From: Actinomycetospora sp. NBRC 106378
GTDB taxonomy: Bacteria > Actinomycetota > Actinomycetes > Mycobacteriales > Pseudonocardiaceae
Assembly: GCF_030269685.1 (NCBI RefSeq)
Contig: NZ_BSTT01000004.1
Span: 248,001 to 312,000, forward strand
Length of the DNA stretch: 64,000 bases
Reading direction: 5' to 3'
Position 1 is the stretch's first letter. Each line of letters starts with the position of its first letter. The notes under the pieces were generated by a model. It searched no databases. It was not told where the DNA came from and saw only the letters and a program-made list of their open reading frames with translations. A program made the translations under genes and the position numbers. This document shows positions 39,850-48,815 of the stretch, piece by piece.

Positions 39850-40695
39850 TCAGCGGCCGCCGAGGACCTTCCCGCCGAAGCGCACGAGCGCGGCCGGGTA
39901 GAAGCGCGGCACGAGGCGCACGAAGAGGTCGACCAGCTTGGCGTCGTTCCCGACGAGCACGCGCGGCTTCCCGCTCTCGACCCCGTCGACGATGATCGTC
40001 GCGGCCTGGTCGGCGGGCATCTTGAGCAGCTTCTCGTTGTAGGCCTTCACGCGTCGCTCGTCGGCGGCGGTGGTCTGCCCGGCGGCGGACCCGCGCTCGA
40101 AGGCGGCGGTCGCGATGTTGGTCTTCACCCCGCCCGGGTGCACCACGGTCACGGCGACCGGCTTGCCGCCCGCGAGCATCTCCGCGCGCAGCGTCTCGGT
40201 GAAGCCCCGGACGCCGAACTTCGCGGTGCAGTACGCCGACATGCCGGGCTGGGCCATGATCCCGTTGAGCGACGACACGTTGATGACGTGCCCGTCGCCG
40301 GAGCGCACGATCGCGGGCAGGAACGCCTTCGTTCCGTTGATGACGCCGAAGAGGTTGATGCCGAGTACGTGGTCGTACTCCGACCACTCGCCGTCGAGTA
40401 CGGTGCCGGACGAGGCGACGCCCGCGTTGTTGTAGACCTGGTGGACCACGCCGTAGTGCTCCTCGACGGCCGCGGCGTAGGCCAGCACGGCCTCGCGGTC
40501 GGCGACGTCGAGCCGCGCGGTGTGCACCTCGGCGCCGTGGGCCTTCGCCTGGTCGGCGGTCTCGGTCAGGCCGGTCTCGTTGACGTCGGAGATCGCGAGC
40601 CGCGCGCCACGACGGGCGAGCTCGAGCGCGAGCCGGCGTCCGATGCCCGACCCGGCCCCGGTCACGACGGTGACCTTGTCCCGCACGCTGCTCAT
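39850..40695 (-). CDS. Short-chain dehydrogenase/reductase
   Basis: This 281-aa classical SDR has the Rossmann motif VVTGAGSGIGRRLALEL, the NNAGV motif, and the catalytic Ser-Tyr-Lys in NVSSLNGIM ... SAYCTAKFGVRG. It is an NAD(P)-dependent oxidoreductase of unknown substrate; the C-terminal extension LVDLFVRLVPRFYPAALVR is typical of the mycobacterial SDR group acting on lipophilic compounds. ATG 40695 has GAGGAGG upstream. Two matched palindromes lie just upstream, suggesting repressor control. Confidence 0.9.
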   Translation of the reverse strand: MSSVRDKVTVVTGAGSGIGRRLALELARRGARLAISDVNETGLTETADQAKAHGAEVHTARLDVADREAVLAYAAAVEEHYGVVHQVYNNAGVASSGTVLDGEWSEYDHVLGINLFGVINGTKAFLPAIVRSGDGHVINVSSLNGIMAQPGMSAYCTAKFGVRGFTETLRAEMLAGGKPVAVTVVHPGGVKTNIATAAFERGSAAGQTTAADERRVKAYNEKLLKMPADQAATIIVDGVESGKPRVLVGNDAKLVDLFVRLVPRFYPAALVRFGGKVLGGR

Positions 40696-40719
40696 GGGTG
40701 GTGTGCCTCCTCGGCGTCG

Positions 40720-40764
40720 TTCGGTACGGCCTCGTACCGAAGCAGACGGTACGTCAGCGTACCG
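40720..40764. promoter_or_regulatory. Two palindromic operators upstream of SDR gene
   Basis: TTCGGTACG-GCCT-CGTACCGAA (40720-40741) and CGGTACG-TCAG-CGTACCG (40747-40764) share the core CGGTACG-N4-CGTACCG and are centred 25 bp apart. The regulator is not next to the gene. Confidence 0.7.
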
Positions 40765-40802
40765 GCGGGGCGCAAGGCCACCCGGGACGCGACGAGGCGG
40801 TG

Positions 40803-40844
40803 TTCCTGCCACTGGATGACAGCAACGACGCTTTCCTGCCACGG
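40803..40844. repeat. 30-bp repeat unit downstream of YihY gene
   Basis: A partial unit (40803-40814) followed by a full one (40815-40844), nearly identical to the pair at 39779-39838, and again followed by GGAGGGGGTCA at a gene's stop codon. Confidence 0.8.
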
Positions 40845-40852
40845 GGAGGGGG

Positions 40853-41863
40853 TCACGACTCCGGCCGCTCGTGGCCCCGGGGCGGGGTGGCCGTCGGGTC
40901 GAACTCCACGTCGATGGTCTGGAAGGACTTCAACCGCTCGGCCGCGGCGTAGGCCGCGTACGCGCGTTCGTCGGCCGGGGTGGTGTCGGTGTCGTCGGGC
41001 ATCGCCGAGAGCAGGCTGCGCGGGTGCAGGCGCAGGACGCGCACCGTGTTCAGCTCCGCGCAGAAGAGCGCGACGACGGCGCTCAGGTAGATCCAGGCGA
41101 GCAGGCCCAGCACGATGCCGAAGATGCCGTAGCTCGAGCTCATGCCGCTCAGCTGGTAGCGCACGAGGTAGGCGCCGAGCGACTGCAGGACGTACCAGGC
41201 CACCGCGGCGAGCACCGCCCCCGGGAGGACCTGGCGCATCGTCAGGGTCCGGGGGGTCAGCAGACGGAACGCGAGCACCACGAGGGCGGCGTTCACCGCG
41301 ATGCCCGCGAGGGTCAGCAGGATCCGACCGAGGACCTCGAGCGGCGTCGGCAGCCCCGGGAGCTGCCCGCCGAGCGCGGTGATCCCGGCCGCCGCGGCGA
41401 TGGCGACCGCGAGGACGACCACGGCGAGCGCACCCCGACCGTAGGCGGTGGGCAGCGCCGGGCGCTCGGCCTTCGGGACCACCCACATCCGGGCGAACGC
41501 GTTCTGCACGGCCACGGTGACGCCGAGCCCGCCGTAGAGGCTCACCACGATCCCGACGACGAGCGCCCCCACGCTGCCCTGCAGCGAGCGGACGTTCTCC
41601 CCGATCTGGTCGCCGACGATCGGGAAGTTGCGCAACGCCGAGCTGACCAGGGCCTGCTGGAGCGCCGGGTCGCCCTGGAGCACGAAGCCCAGCACGGTGA
41701 GCGCGAGCAGCAGCAGCGGGAAGAGCGAGAGGAAGCCGTAGTAGGTGATCAGCGCGGCGAGGTAGGTGCCCTCGTCGTCGATGAACTTCCACAGCACCGC
41801 GATCGGCAGCCCCGCCCACCGGTGTCGCCGCTGGAAACCGTCGAGCGCGCCCACCACACCCAC
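40853..41863 (-). CDS. YihY/BrkB family membrane protein
   Basis: This 336-aa protein has about six hydrophobic helices (LAALITYYGFLSLFPLLLLA; GALVVGIVVSLYGGLGVTVA; VLPGAVLAAVAWYVLQSLG; GIVLGLLAWIYLSAVVALF) and the family segment YGFLSLFPLLLL early in the chain. The hydrophilic C-terminus is acidic. YihY proteins are inner-membrane proteins of uncertain role, formerly mislabelled RNase BN. GTG 41863 lies 13 nt after the stop of the upstream oxidoreductase gene. A second YihY gene sits 3.6 kb away. Confidence 0.88.
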   Translation of the reverse strand: MGVVGALDGFQRRHRWAGLPIAVLWKFIDDEGTYLAALITYYGFLSLFPLLLLALTVLGFVLQGDPALQQALVSSALRNFPIVGDQIGENVRSLQGSVGALVVGIVVSLYGGLGVTVAVQNAFARMWVVPKAERPALPTAYGRGALAVVVLAVAIAAAAGITALGGQLPGLPTPLEVLGRILLTLAGIAVNAALVVLAFRLLTPRTLTMRQVLPGAVLAAVAWYVLQSLGAYLVRYQLSGMSSSYGIFGIVLGLLAWIYLSAVVALFCAELNTVRVLRLHPRSLLSAMPDDTDTTPADERAYAAYAAAERLKSFQTIDVEFDPTATPPRGHERPES

Positions 41864-41876
41864 GGTGCCTCCCGAC

Positions 41877-44800
41877 TCAGGCCAGCAGCTCGTCGCGCCG
41901 CGCGCGGAAGCGCTCGACGTTCCGGAGCTTGATCTCCTCGTACCCCCGGACGTCGTCGGCCAGCCCCGCGATCTCCGACACCCGCTCGACGGAGAGCTCC
42001 GGCAGCCGCGTCACCGCCGTCCGGACCGCCTGCTGGTACTCCCCGACGAGCGCCCGCTCGACCGCCCGGACGTGCGCGAGGCCGAACACGTCGAGCGGGG
42101 TGTGCCGCAGCCGGCGGGCCGCCCGCAGCCCGCGGAAGGCGATGTCCGCGGTCCGACCCCGCAGCCGGATCTTGCGCTGCATCCCGAGGGCGCGCAGCAG
42201 CGGCGGGTGCAGCATCACCGACACGTCGGCGTCGGCGCCGTACTCCGCCTCGCGGCGGGCGACCTCGACGGGGTCCAGGTGCAGCCGCGCGACCTCGTAC
42301 TCGTCCTTGTAGGCCATCAGCTTGTGCAGGCCGCGCGCGTAGGCGGCGCCGAGGCGCGACCCGTCATCGGGACCCACCGCCTCCGTCGCGAGCGCCGTGA
42401 CCCGCCGGACCTCCTCGGCGTAGCGGGCGGCGTAGGCCGCGTCCTGGTAGCCGGTGAGGTCGGCGATCCGCGTCGCCAGCACGTCCTCCAGTCCCTCCAC
42501 CTCGCTCGCCAGCGCGGCCGACCGCGCGTCCACCGGGACGACGACGGGTGCGGGCGGGAGCGCCGCGGCGAGGACCGCCGCCGGGTCGATGGCGGCGGCA
42601 CGCCCCCACCGGAATGCCGCGAGCGAGGTGTCCACCGCGGCCCCGTTGAGCCGGATCGCCTGCTCGAGCGCCTCGGCCGAGGCCGGCACCACCCCGTGCT
42701 GCCAGGCGGCGCCGAGCAGCAGCAGGTTGGTGGGCAGGTGATCGCCGAACAGGGCCTCGGACAGGCGCTGAGCGTCGACCCCGTGGACCTCGGCGCTGAC
42801 CGCCGCGAGCTTCTCGAGCGCATCGTCGGGGGAGCCGGGCAGCACGACCCGACCGGTGACCATCGCCGCGGTCGGCGTGAGCGAGGTGTTGACGACGGCG
42901 ACGGTGTGCCCCGGCCGCGCGACCCCGAGCGTGGCGGCGTCGGCCGCCCCGAGCAGGTCGAACCCGACGATGACGTCCGCGCTGCCCCGGGAGGCCCGCA
43001 GCGCCCCGACGACCGGGTGCTTCGCGATGCGGACGTCGGAGACGACCGGGCCGCCCTTCTGCGCGAGCCCGACCTGCTCCAGCCCCGCCGCGAACGACCC
43101 GTCGAGGTGCGCGGCCATCTGCAGGATCTGGGAGAGCGTGACGACGCCCGTACCGCCGATGCCCGGCATCCGCAGCAGCACCTCGTCGCCCTGCGTCCGC
43201 TCGGCGGGCTCGACGAGGCGGACCGGCAGCTCGGGCACCGCGCGGGGAGTCGGCGTACCCGGCTCGACGAGCAGGAACGACGGGCAGTCGCCCTTCAGAC
43301 AGGAGAGGTCGGAGTTGCACGACGCCTGGTGGATGCGGGTCTTGCGGCCGAACTCGGTCTCCACCGGCAGCACCGACAGGCACGTGGACACGTCGCCGCA
43401 GTCGCCGCAGCCCTCGCAGACGCGCTCGTTGATCACGACCCGCTCGGTGACCGTCGGCAGCTCGCCGCGCTTGCGCAGGCGGCGCTCCTCGGTGGCGCAG
43501 CGGTCGTCGTGGATGAGCACGGTGACGCCCTCGACGTCCGCGAGCTCGCGTTCGACGTCGGCGAAGTCGTCGCGGTGGCGGACGGTCGCGATCGGGTCGA
43601 GGTCGCCGCGCCCGTAGCGCCCGGGCTCGTCGGTGGTGACGACGATGCGGCGTACGCCCTCGATCGCGAGCTCGCGGGTGATGGCGGCGACGTCCAGGCG
43701 GCCCTCGGCGCGCTGCCCGCCGGTCATCGCGACGGCGTCGTTGTAGAGCAGTTTGTAGGTCATCGACACGCCGGCGGCGATCGCCGCGCGGATCGCGAGC
43801 GAGCCGGAGTGGTGGAAGGTGCCGTCGCCGAGGTTCTGCACGAGGTGGCGGTCGTCGGTGAACGGGGCCAGCCCGATCCACTGCGCGCCCTCGCCGCCCA
43901 TCTGCGTCATCCCGACCTGGTGGCCGCGGTGCGCCGGGTCGAGCGCGACCATGGCGTGGCAGCCGATCCCGACCCCGACGAGCGTGTCGTCGCCCGTGCG
44001 CGTCGAGGTGTTGTGCGGGCAGCCCGAGCAGAAGTACGGCGTGCGCGTCGGGGTGTCGGCGGTGGTCAGCGGGATGCGCGACGGCCGTGGCGGGGCGAGG
44101 GCGTCGAGGTGCGCCCGCGCGGCCGCCGGCAGCTCTCCGCCGAGGGCGGTGATTCGGGCCGCGACCGCCTTCGCCACGTCCTCCGCCGCGAGCTGGGCGC
44201 GGGCCGACAACAGGGGGCGGTTCCGGTCGTCGCGGCGGCCGACCACGCGCGGCGCGGGGACCGCGCCGTAGAGGGCCTGGCGGACGTGGCCCTCCAGGAA
44301 CGGCACCTTGTCCTCGACGACGAGCACCTCCTCGAGGTCCGCGGTCATCGCCGCGAGGGCCTCGTGGTCGACCGGGAACGGCATCGCGAGGCGGACCAGT
44401 CGCACGCCGAGCGCGTCGAGCTCCGGCTCGCCGAGCCCGAGGTCGTCGAGGGCCCGCAGCACCGTCGCGTAGCTCGTCCCCGAGGCGACGATGCCGAGCC
44501 GGGCCCGCTGCGCGGTGAAGGCGACCCGGTTGAGCCCGGTCTCCCGCGCGTAGGCCTTCGCGAGGTCCAGCCGGCGGGTGAGGATGTCGTGCTCCGCGTC
44601 GAGCGCGGTGGGTCCGACCAGCGCGGACGGCGCCGGACGGGTCCCCGACGGCGGGTGCGGCACGCCGACCACGTCGGGCGCGAGGGCACCGAGGTCGACG
44701 GTGGCGGAGGCGTCCGCGACGTCGGCGATGATCTTGAGGCCGGTCCACAGCCCGCTCGCCCGCGACAGCGCGACCGCGTGCAGGCCGAGCTCCACGATCT

Positions 44801-45332
44801 CGGCGACCGACCCGGGGGCGAGCAGCGGCAGCGACAGGCTGGCGGCCATCGGTTCGCAGGAGCTCGGGACGGTCGAGGACTTGCTCGCCGGGTCGTCGCC
44901 GATGATCGCGACCGCCCCGCCCTGCGCGGCCGTGCCGACGAGCTGGCCGTGCCGGATCGCGTCGGCCGCCCGGTCCAGGCCGGGGTTCTTGCCGTACCAG
45001 AACCCGACGACGCCCTCGTGCCGCCGACCGGGGACGCGGTCGAGCAGCTGCGACCCGGCGACGGCCGTCGCGGCGAGCTCCTCGTTGACCCCGGGAGTGA
45101 ACACCACGCCGGCGGGATCGAGGTGACGGCGGGCGCGCCCGATCTCGGAGTCGAACCCGCCCAGCGGCGAGCCCTGGTAGCCGGACACGAACACGCGGGT
45201 GTCCAGCCCCCGGGCCTCGTCGAGCCGGCGCTGGTCGAGCAGGAGCCGCACCAGCGCCTGGATCCCGGTCATCAGTGCGCGCCCGCTCGTGGCGGTGTAG
45301 CGGTCGTCGAGGGAGACGGTCGTGCTGCCCAT
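41877..45332 (-). CDS. Indolepyruvate:ferredoxin oxidoreductase family protein (fused)
   Basis: This 1151-aa three-part 2-oxoacid oxidoreductase decarboxylates an arylpyruvate or other 2-oxo acid to the acyl-CoA using TPP and Fe-S clusters. The N-terminal pyrimidine-binding part includes SGYQGSPLGGFD. The TPP part includes GIGCHAMVALDP and GDGTFHHSGSL with LLYNDAVAMTGG. The Cys-rich cluster is CEGCGDCGDVSTC plus CNSDLSCLKGDC. The C-terminal gamma-like part has GGTGVVTLSQIL. All parts are fused, as in the aerobic actinobacterial and proteobacterial type. ATG 45332 is the start. No ferredoxin gene is adjacent. Confidence 0.92.
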   Translation of the reverse strand: MGSTTVSLDDRYTATSGRALMTGIQALVRLLLDQRRLDEARGLDTRVFVSGYQGSPLGGFDSEIGRARRHLDPAGVVFTPGVNEELAATAVAGSQLLDRVPGRRHEGVVGFWYGKNPGLDRAADAIRHGQLVGTAAQGGAVAIIGDDPASKSSTVPSSCEPMAASLSLPLLAPGSVAEIVELGLHAVALSRASGLWTGLKIIADVADASATVDLGALAPDVVGVPHPPSGTRPAPSALVGPTALDAEHDILTRRLDLAKAYARETGLNRVAFTAQRARLGIVASGTSYATVLRALDDLGLGEPELDALGVRLVRLAMPFPVDHEALAAMTADLEEVLVVEDKVPFLEGHVRQALYGAVPAPRVVGRRDDRNRPLLSARAQLAAEDVAKAVAARITALGGELPAAARAHLDALAPPRPSRIPLTTADTPTRTPYFCSGCPHNTSTRTGDDTLVGVGIGCHAMVALDPAHRGHQVGMTQMGGEGAQWIGLAPFTDDRHLVQNLGDGTFHHSGSLAIRAAIAAGVSMTYKLLYNDAVAMTGGQRAEGRLDVAAITRELAIEGVRRIVVTTDEPGRYGRGDLDPIATVRHRDDFADVERELADVEGVTVLIHDDRCATEERRLRKRGELPTVTERVVINERVCEGCGDCGDVSTCLSVLPVETEFGRKTRIHQASCNSDLSCLKGDCPSFLLVEPGTPTPRAVPELPVRLVEPAERTQGDEVLLRMPGIGGTGVVTLSQILQMAAHLDGSFAAGLEQVGLAQKGGPVVSDVRIAKHPVVGALRASRGSADVIVGFDLLGAADAATLGVARPGHTVAVVNTSLTPTAAMVTGRVVLPGSPDDALEKLAAVSAEVHGVDAQRLSEALFGDHLPTNLLLLGAAWQHGVVPASAEALEQAIRLNGAAVDTSLAAFRWGRAAAIDPAAVLAAALPPAPVVVPVDARSAALASEVEGLEDVLATRIADLTGYQDAAYAARYAEEVRRVTALATEAVGPDDGSRLGAAYARGLHKLMAYKDEYEVARLHLDPVEVARREAEYGADADVSVMLHPPLLRALGMQRKIRLRGRTADIAFRGLRAARRLRHTPLDVFGLAHVRAVERALVGEYQQAVRTAVTRLPELSVERVSEIAGLADDVRGYEEIKLRNVERFRARRDELLA

Positions 45333-45464
45333 GTGCGCCCCTGCCCGTCGTGGTGGAGCCCACATGGCAGCGGACGCGACCTCGGCGGCGCAACCTTCCG
45401 CGACCCGCCGTCGGGAAGGACGCAAAAGAACCCGTCCCGACAGGGGCTCTGGAGCGAGGACGTT

Positions 45465-45504
45465 GCGTCAGGGCGTCAGGGCGTCAGGGCGTCAGGGCGT
45501 CAGG
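45465..45504. repeat. Tandem 8-bp repeat at YihY gene 3' end
   Basis: Five perfect units of GCGTCAGG with a partial sixth (45505-45509). The stop codon of the minus-strand YihY gene lies in the fourth unit, so the repeat encodes the last residues and the start of its 3' region. Confidence 0.85.
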
Positions 45505-46538
45505 GCGTCGTCCGCCTTCACCGCCCCGCGCCGCCCCATCGGCTCCGTCGCGCCCGTCGTGGTGTCCGCCGCGGTCTGGTACTCCGACTCCGCGTTGACC
45601 TCGGCGCCGAGGAGCACGATGTAGCTGGTCAGGTACAGCCACAGCATGAGCACGATGACGCCCGCGAGCGCGCCGTAGGTCTTGTTGTAGCTGCCGAAGT
45701 TGTCGACGTAGACGCTGAACAACACGCTGGCGATGACCCAGACGACCGTCGCGAAGATCGACCCGGGCGTGACCCACGCGAAGCGCGGGGCGTCGCGGTC
45801 GGGGGCGACGCGGTAGAGCACGGCCAGCGCGACCAGCATGAACAGCACGAGCAGCACCCAGCGGACGACCTGTCCGACCACCTGACCGACGGGTCCTAGC
45901 GCGTCGAGCACGATCGGCGCGACGGCCACGAGCGCGATCGCGACGATGACGAAGACGACCGCGCCGATCGTGAGCAGGAGGGCGAGCGCCCGGAGCTTCA
46001 CCGCGCCGCGCGTCTCGGTCTCGTCGTAGGCGATGTTGATCGCGGCCATGAGGTTCTGGGTGCCGCTCGAGGCGCTGAACAGGGCGGCGAGCGCGGCGAT
46101 GACGAGGCCCGTCGTCAGGCCGCCGGTCGAGGAGGTGACCACCGACCGGAGCTGGTCGGCGACCAGCGGGCGTGCGCTCTCGGGCAGCGCCGAGGTGATG
46201 CTCTCCAGCGTCTGCGCTGCCTGCGCGGGGTCGGCGACCAGCCCGTAGAGCGACACCAGGGCGATCAGCGCCGGGAAGATCGCGAGGAACCCGAAGAACG
46301 CGACGCCGCCCGCCAGCATGCTGACGTTGTCCTTGCCGCTCTCGGCGAACGCACGCTTCAGGATCTGCCACCAGCCGGTCGGTGGGATCTCGGTGGGCTT
46401 CTCGGCGTTGCCGCCGGGCGGGTCGTCCGTGCCGCGGACCGGCGCCGGGGCGTGGTCGGACGGCGGGTGCGGGTGGCGCACCCCCTGGGTGACACTGCGG
46501 GCGACCAACCCCGCGGCGAGCAACCTGGCTGGGTTCAT
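45492..46538 (-). CDS. YihY/BrkB family membrane protein, second copy
   Basis: This 348-aa protein has a hydrophilic N-terminus of about 60 residues, then the family segment MLAGGVAFFGFLAIFPALIA and about six helices in total (TIGAVVFVIVAIALVAVAPI; RWVLLVLFMLVALAVLYRVA; IFATVVWVIASVLFSVYV; VIVLMLWLYLTSYIVLLGAE). The FGSYNKTYGALAGV loop is typical of YihY. It differs clearly from the copy at 40853-41863, so this is not a recent duplication. ATG 46538 is the start. Confidence 0.88.
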   Translation of the reverse strand: MNPARLLAAGLVARSVTQGVRHPHPPSDHAPAPVRGTDDPPGGNAEKPTEIPPTGWWQILKRAFAESGKDNVSMLAGGVAFFGFLAIFPALIALVSLYGLVADPAQAAQTLESITSALPESARPLVADQLRSVVTSSTGGLTTGLVIAALAALFSASSGTQNLMAAINIAYDETETRGAVKLRALALLLTIGAVVFVIVAIALVAVAPIVLDALGPVGQVVGQVVRWVLLVLFMLVALAVLYRVAPDRDAPRFAWVTPGSIFATVVWVIASVLFSVYVDNFGSYNKTYGALAGVIVLMLWLYLTSYIVLLGAEVNAESEYQTAADTTTGATEPMGRRGAVKADDALTP

Positions 46539-46567
46539 TCCTGGTGGTACCCGACCGACGGCCGGGG

Positions 46568-47221
46568 TCACCGTCGTCGTCGGGAACTCTCCGCGGCGTC
46601 GTCGAGGGTGACCCCGACGTGCGCGTTCATCCACTCCGCGAGCGGATCCATCCGCCGCCAGGCCGCCGCGACACGCTCGGCGAGCTCCGGGGTGTGCAGC
46701 TCGTCGGAGGGCTCCCACGAGGTCCAGGCGTAGAGGGCCTTGTGGCGGAGCAGGTCGATCCTGGGGTGGTCGGGATCGGTGCCGCGGGGTCGGGTCTTGA
46801 GGCGCTCCCCGCCGAGGGAGAACCCGTCGTCGTGCAGATCGGCGACGATCCGTTCGAGCTCGGGCCCGTGCCGGTCGTCGTCGACCGCGGCCCGGTACCG
46901 CGCGACCTGACCCGGGACCATCGCGTAGTAGCCGGCGGCGACCATGATCCCGTCGGCCGAGACCTGGACGTAGTGGGCGCCGGCGGTGGCGCCGCACTGC
47001 GTCTTGTAGGGCACCTTCTCCTTCGAGAACCGCACGTCCCGGTACGGCCGGAAGATGCGGCCCTCGCCGAACTCGGGCTCGAGGCTCAGCAGCAGGGCCT
47101 GCATCGGTGCCCGCACGTGGTCCTCGTACAGGTGCTTGTTGTCCTGCCAGTAGGCCTTGGTGTTGTCGGCCTCGAGGCCCTCGTAGAAGTCGACCGCCGC
47201 GTCGCCGAACCCCGTGAACAC
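46568..47221 (-). CDS. DUF2461 family protein
   Basis: This 217-aa protein starts MFTGFGDAAVDFYEGLEADN and contains NTKAYWQDNKHLYEDHVRAP, FRPYRDVRFSKEKVPYKT, and YVQVSADGIMVAAGYY, which together define DUF2461 (TIGR02453-type). The function of the family is unknown. GTG 47221 is chosen because TAGCGT lies 14 nt upstream on the minus strand, fitting a leaderless mRNA, and because homologues begin at FxGF. Confidence 0.87.
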   Translation of the reverse strand: MFTGFGDAAVDFYEGLEADNTKAYWQDNKHLYEDHVRAPMQALLLSLEPEFGEGRIFRPYRDVRFSKEKVPYKTQCGATAGAHYVQVSADGIMVAAGYYAMVPGQVARYRAAVDDDRHGPELERIVADLHDDGFSLGGERLKTRPRGTDPDHPRIDLLRHKALYAWTSWEPSDELHTPELAERVAAAWRRMDPLAEWMNAHVGVTLDDAAESSRRRR

Positions 47222-47229
47222 GGTCGACG

Positions 47230-47235
47230 ACGCTA
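47230..47235 (-). promoter_or_regulatory. -10 box before DUF2461 gene
   Basis: On the minus strand TAGCGT lies 14 nt before GTG 47221. Confidence 0.45.
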
Positions 47236-47249
47236 GTACGGCGGTCGGC

Positions 47250-48671
47250 TCAGCGGCTGCGTCGGGCGCGGGGAGCCCCGGATCCGGACCCGGCCGCGGA
47301 GGCCGCCTGTCCGCCCCGGCCACCTCGACGTCGGCCGCCGCCACCGCTCGGGGCCTGCCCGCCGGTGCTCTGGCCGCCGCCCTGCGGGGCGCCGCCCCGG
47401 CCACCCCGTCGACGCGGCCGGCCGCTGCGCGAGGAGCCCGACGACGGGCGGGCCTGCTGCTCGGGCGCCTCGGCCACCGGCATCTCGGCGGGCGGGGCGG
47501 CCTCGCCGACCAGGTCGCGGATCTCGCGCGACCCCGGGGTGACCTGCACGGTGCGCGGCTTGATGCCGGCCTGGCGAGTCAGTTTGTTGACGTCCGAGCG
47601 CTGGTCCGGCGAGGCGAGGGTGACCACGTCACCGGCCGAGCCGGCGCGGGCGGTGCGCCCGGAGCGGTGCAGGTAGGCCTTGTGCTCGGCGGGCGGGTCG
47701 ACGTGCACCACGATGGTGACGTCGTCGACGTGGATGCCGCGCGCGGCGATGTCGGTGGCGACGAGGACGCGGACCTCGCCGTCACGGAACCAGCCCAGGT
47801 TCCGGTCGCGGGCGTTCTGCGCGAGGTTGCCGTGCAGCTCCGCGGCCGGGATGCCCGACGCAGCGAGCTTGCGGGAGAGCTTGCGGGCGGCGTGCTTCGT
47901 GCGGGTGAACAGCATCGTGCGGCCGAGGCCGCCGGCGAGCTCCTGCACGATCTGCGCGCGGTCGCCGGGGGCCACCGTGAAGACGTGGTGGGTCATGTCC
48001 GGCACCGGCTCGGCGGCGCGGTCGACGCTGTGGGTCACCGGGGAGCGGAGGAACTCCTTGACGACCTTGTCCACCTCGCCGTCGAGCGTCGCCGAGAAGA
48101 GCAGGCGCTGGGAGTCGGTCGGGGTGCGGCGCAGCAGGCGGCGCACGGCCGGGAGGAACCCGAGGTCGGACATGTGGTCGGCCTCGTCGAGCACCGTGAC
48201 CTCGACGCGGTCGAGGTCGAGGATGCCCTGGCCGATGAGGTCCTCGAGGCGGCCGGGGCAGGCGATGAGGAGGTCGACGCCGCGGCGCAGCGCGTTCTCC
48301 TGCGGGCGCTGGCCGACGCCGCCGTAGACGACGGTCTGCTCGAGCCCGAGGGCCTCCGAGAGCGGGGCGAGCGCGTCGCGGACCTGGCTCGCGAGCTCGC
48401 GCGTCGGCAGCAGGATCAGCGCCCGCGGGCGGTTGGGGCGCGTCGGGGCGTCGCAGCGCGCGAGCTTGGCCAGCACGGGGAGACCGAAGGCGAGGGTCTT
48501 GCCCGATCCCGTGCGCCCGCGGCCGAGGACGTCGCGTCCGGCCAGGGCGTCGGGGATCGCGGCGGCCTGGATCGGGGTGGGCTCCGTGATGCCGCGGGGG
48601 GCGAGGAGCTCGGCGATCGAGGGCGAGATGCCCAGGCCGGTGAACGTGGTGATGTCAGAGATGAGGAGCAC
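47250..48671 (-). CDS. DEAD-box RNA helicase
   Basis: This 473-aa ATP-dependent RNA helicase has Q-motif GITEPTPIQAAAIP, motif I GRTGSGKT, motif Ia PTRELASQ, motif II DEAD (VLDEADHM), motif III SAT, and motif VI HRSGRTARAG. The C-terminus is an Arg/Gly/Ser-rich disordered tail (RRRGGRGGAPQGGG ...), common in RNA-remodelling helicases. The GTG 48671 start has no clear ribosome site. A small uncertainty remains in the exact N-terminus. Confidence 0.95.
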   Translation of the reverse strand: MLLISDITTFTGLGISPSIAELLAPRGITEPTPIQAAAIPDALAGRDVLGRGRTGSGKTLAFGLPVLAKLARCDAPTRPNRPRALILLPTRELASQVRDALAPLSEALGLEQTVVYGGVGQRPQENALRRGVDLLIACPGRLEDLIGQGILDLDRVEVTVLDEADHMSDLGFLPAVRRLLRRTPTDSQRLLFSATLDGEVDKVVKEFLRSPVTHSVDRAAEPVPDMTHHVFTVAPGDRAQIVQELAGGLGRTMLFTRTKHAARKLSRKLAASGIPAAELHGNLAQNARDRNLGWFRDGEVRVLVATDIAARGIHVDDVTIVVHVDPPAEHKAYLHRSGRTARAGSAGDVVTLASPDQRSDVNKLTRQAGIKPRTVQVTPGSREIRDLVGEAAPPAEMPVAEAPEQQARPSSGSSRSGRPRRRGGRGGAPQGGGQSTGGQAPSGGGGRRRGGRGGQAASAAGSGSGAPRARRSR

Positions 48672-48815
48672 CTAGCGTCGGGGTGGGTCCGCCCGGGCGG
48701 TGCTCGCGCGTCGCGAGGGCCAGGCGGCGTGCGCGTCACGCATCGGGGGTGTCGCGCTCGTTCGCCAGTGTCTCACGGAGATCGTCCGGGATGCCGTCGA
48801 ACGTGATACTCGTCC

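Noticed and set aside
41766-45899. Very long plus-strand open frame (1377 codons) opposite the oxidoreductase gene
   Set aside because: It is antisense to a clear TPP/Fe-S enzyme, its protein is Arg/Gly/His low-complexity, and it spans the intergenic 8-bp repeat. High GC suppresses stops in shadow frames.
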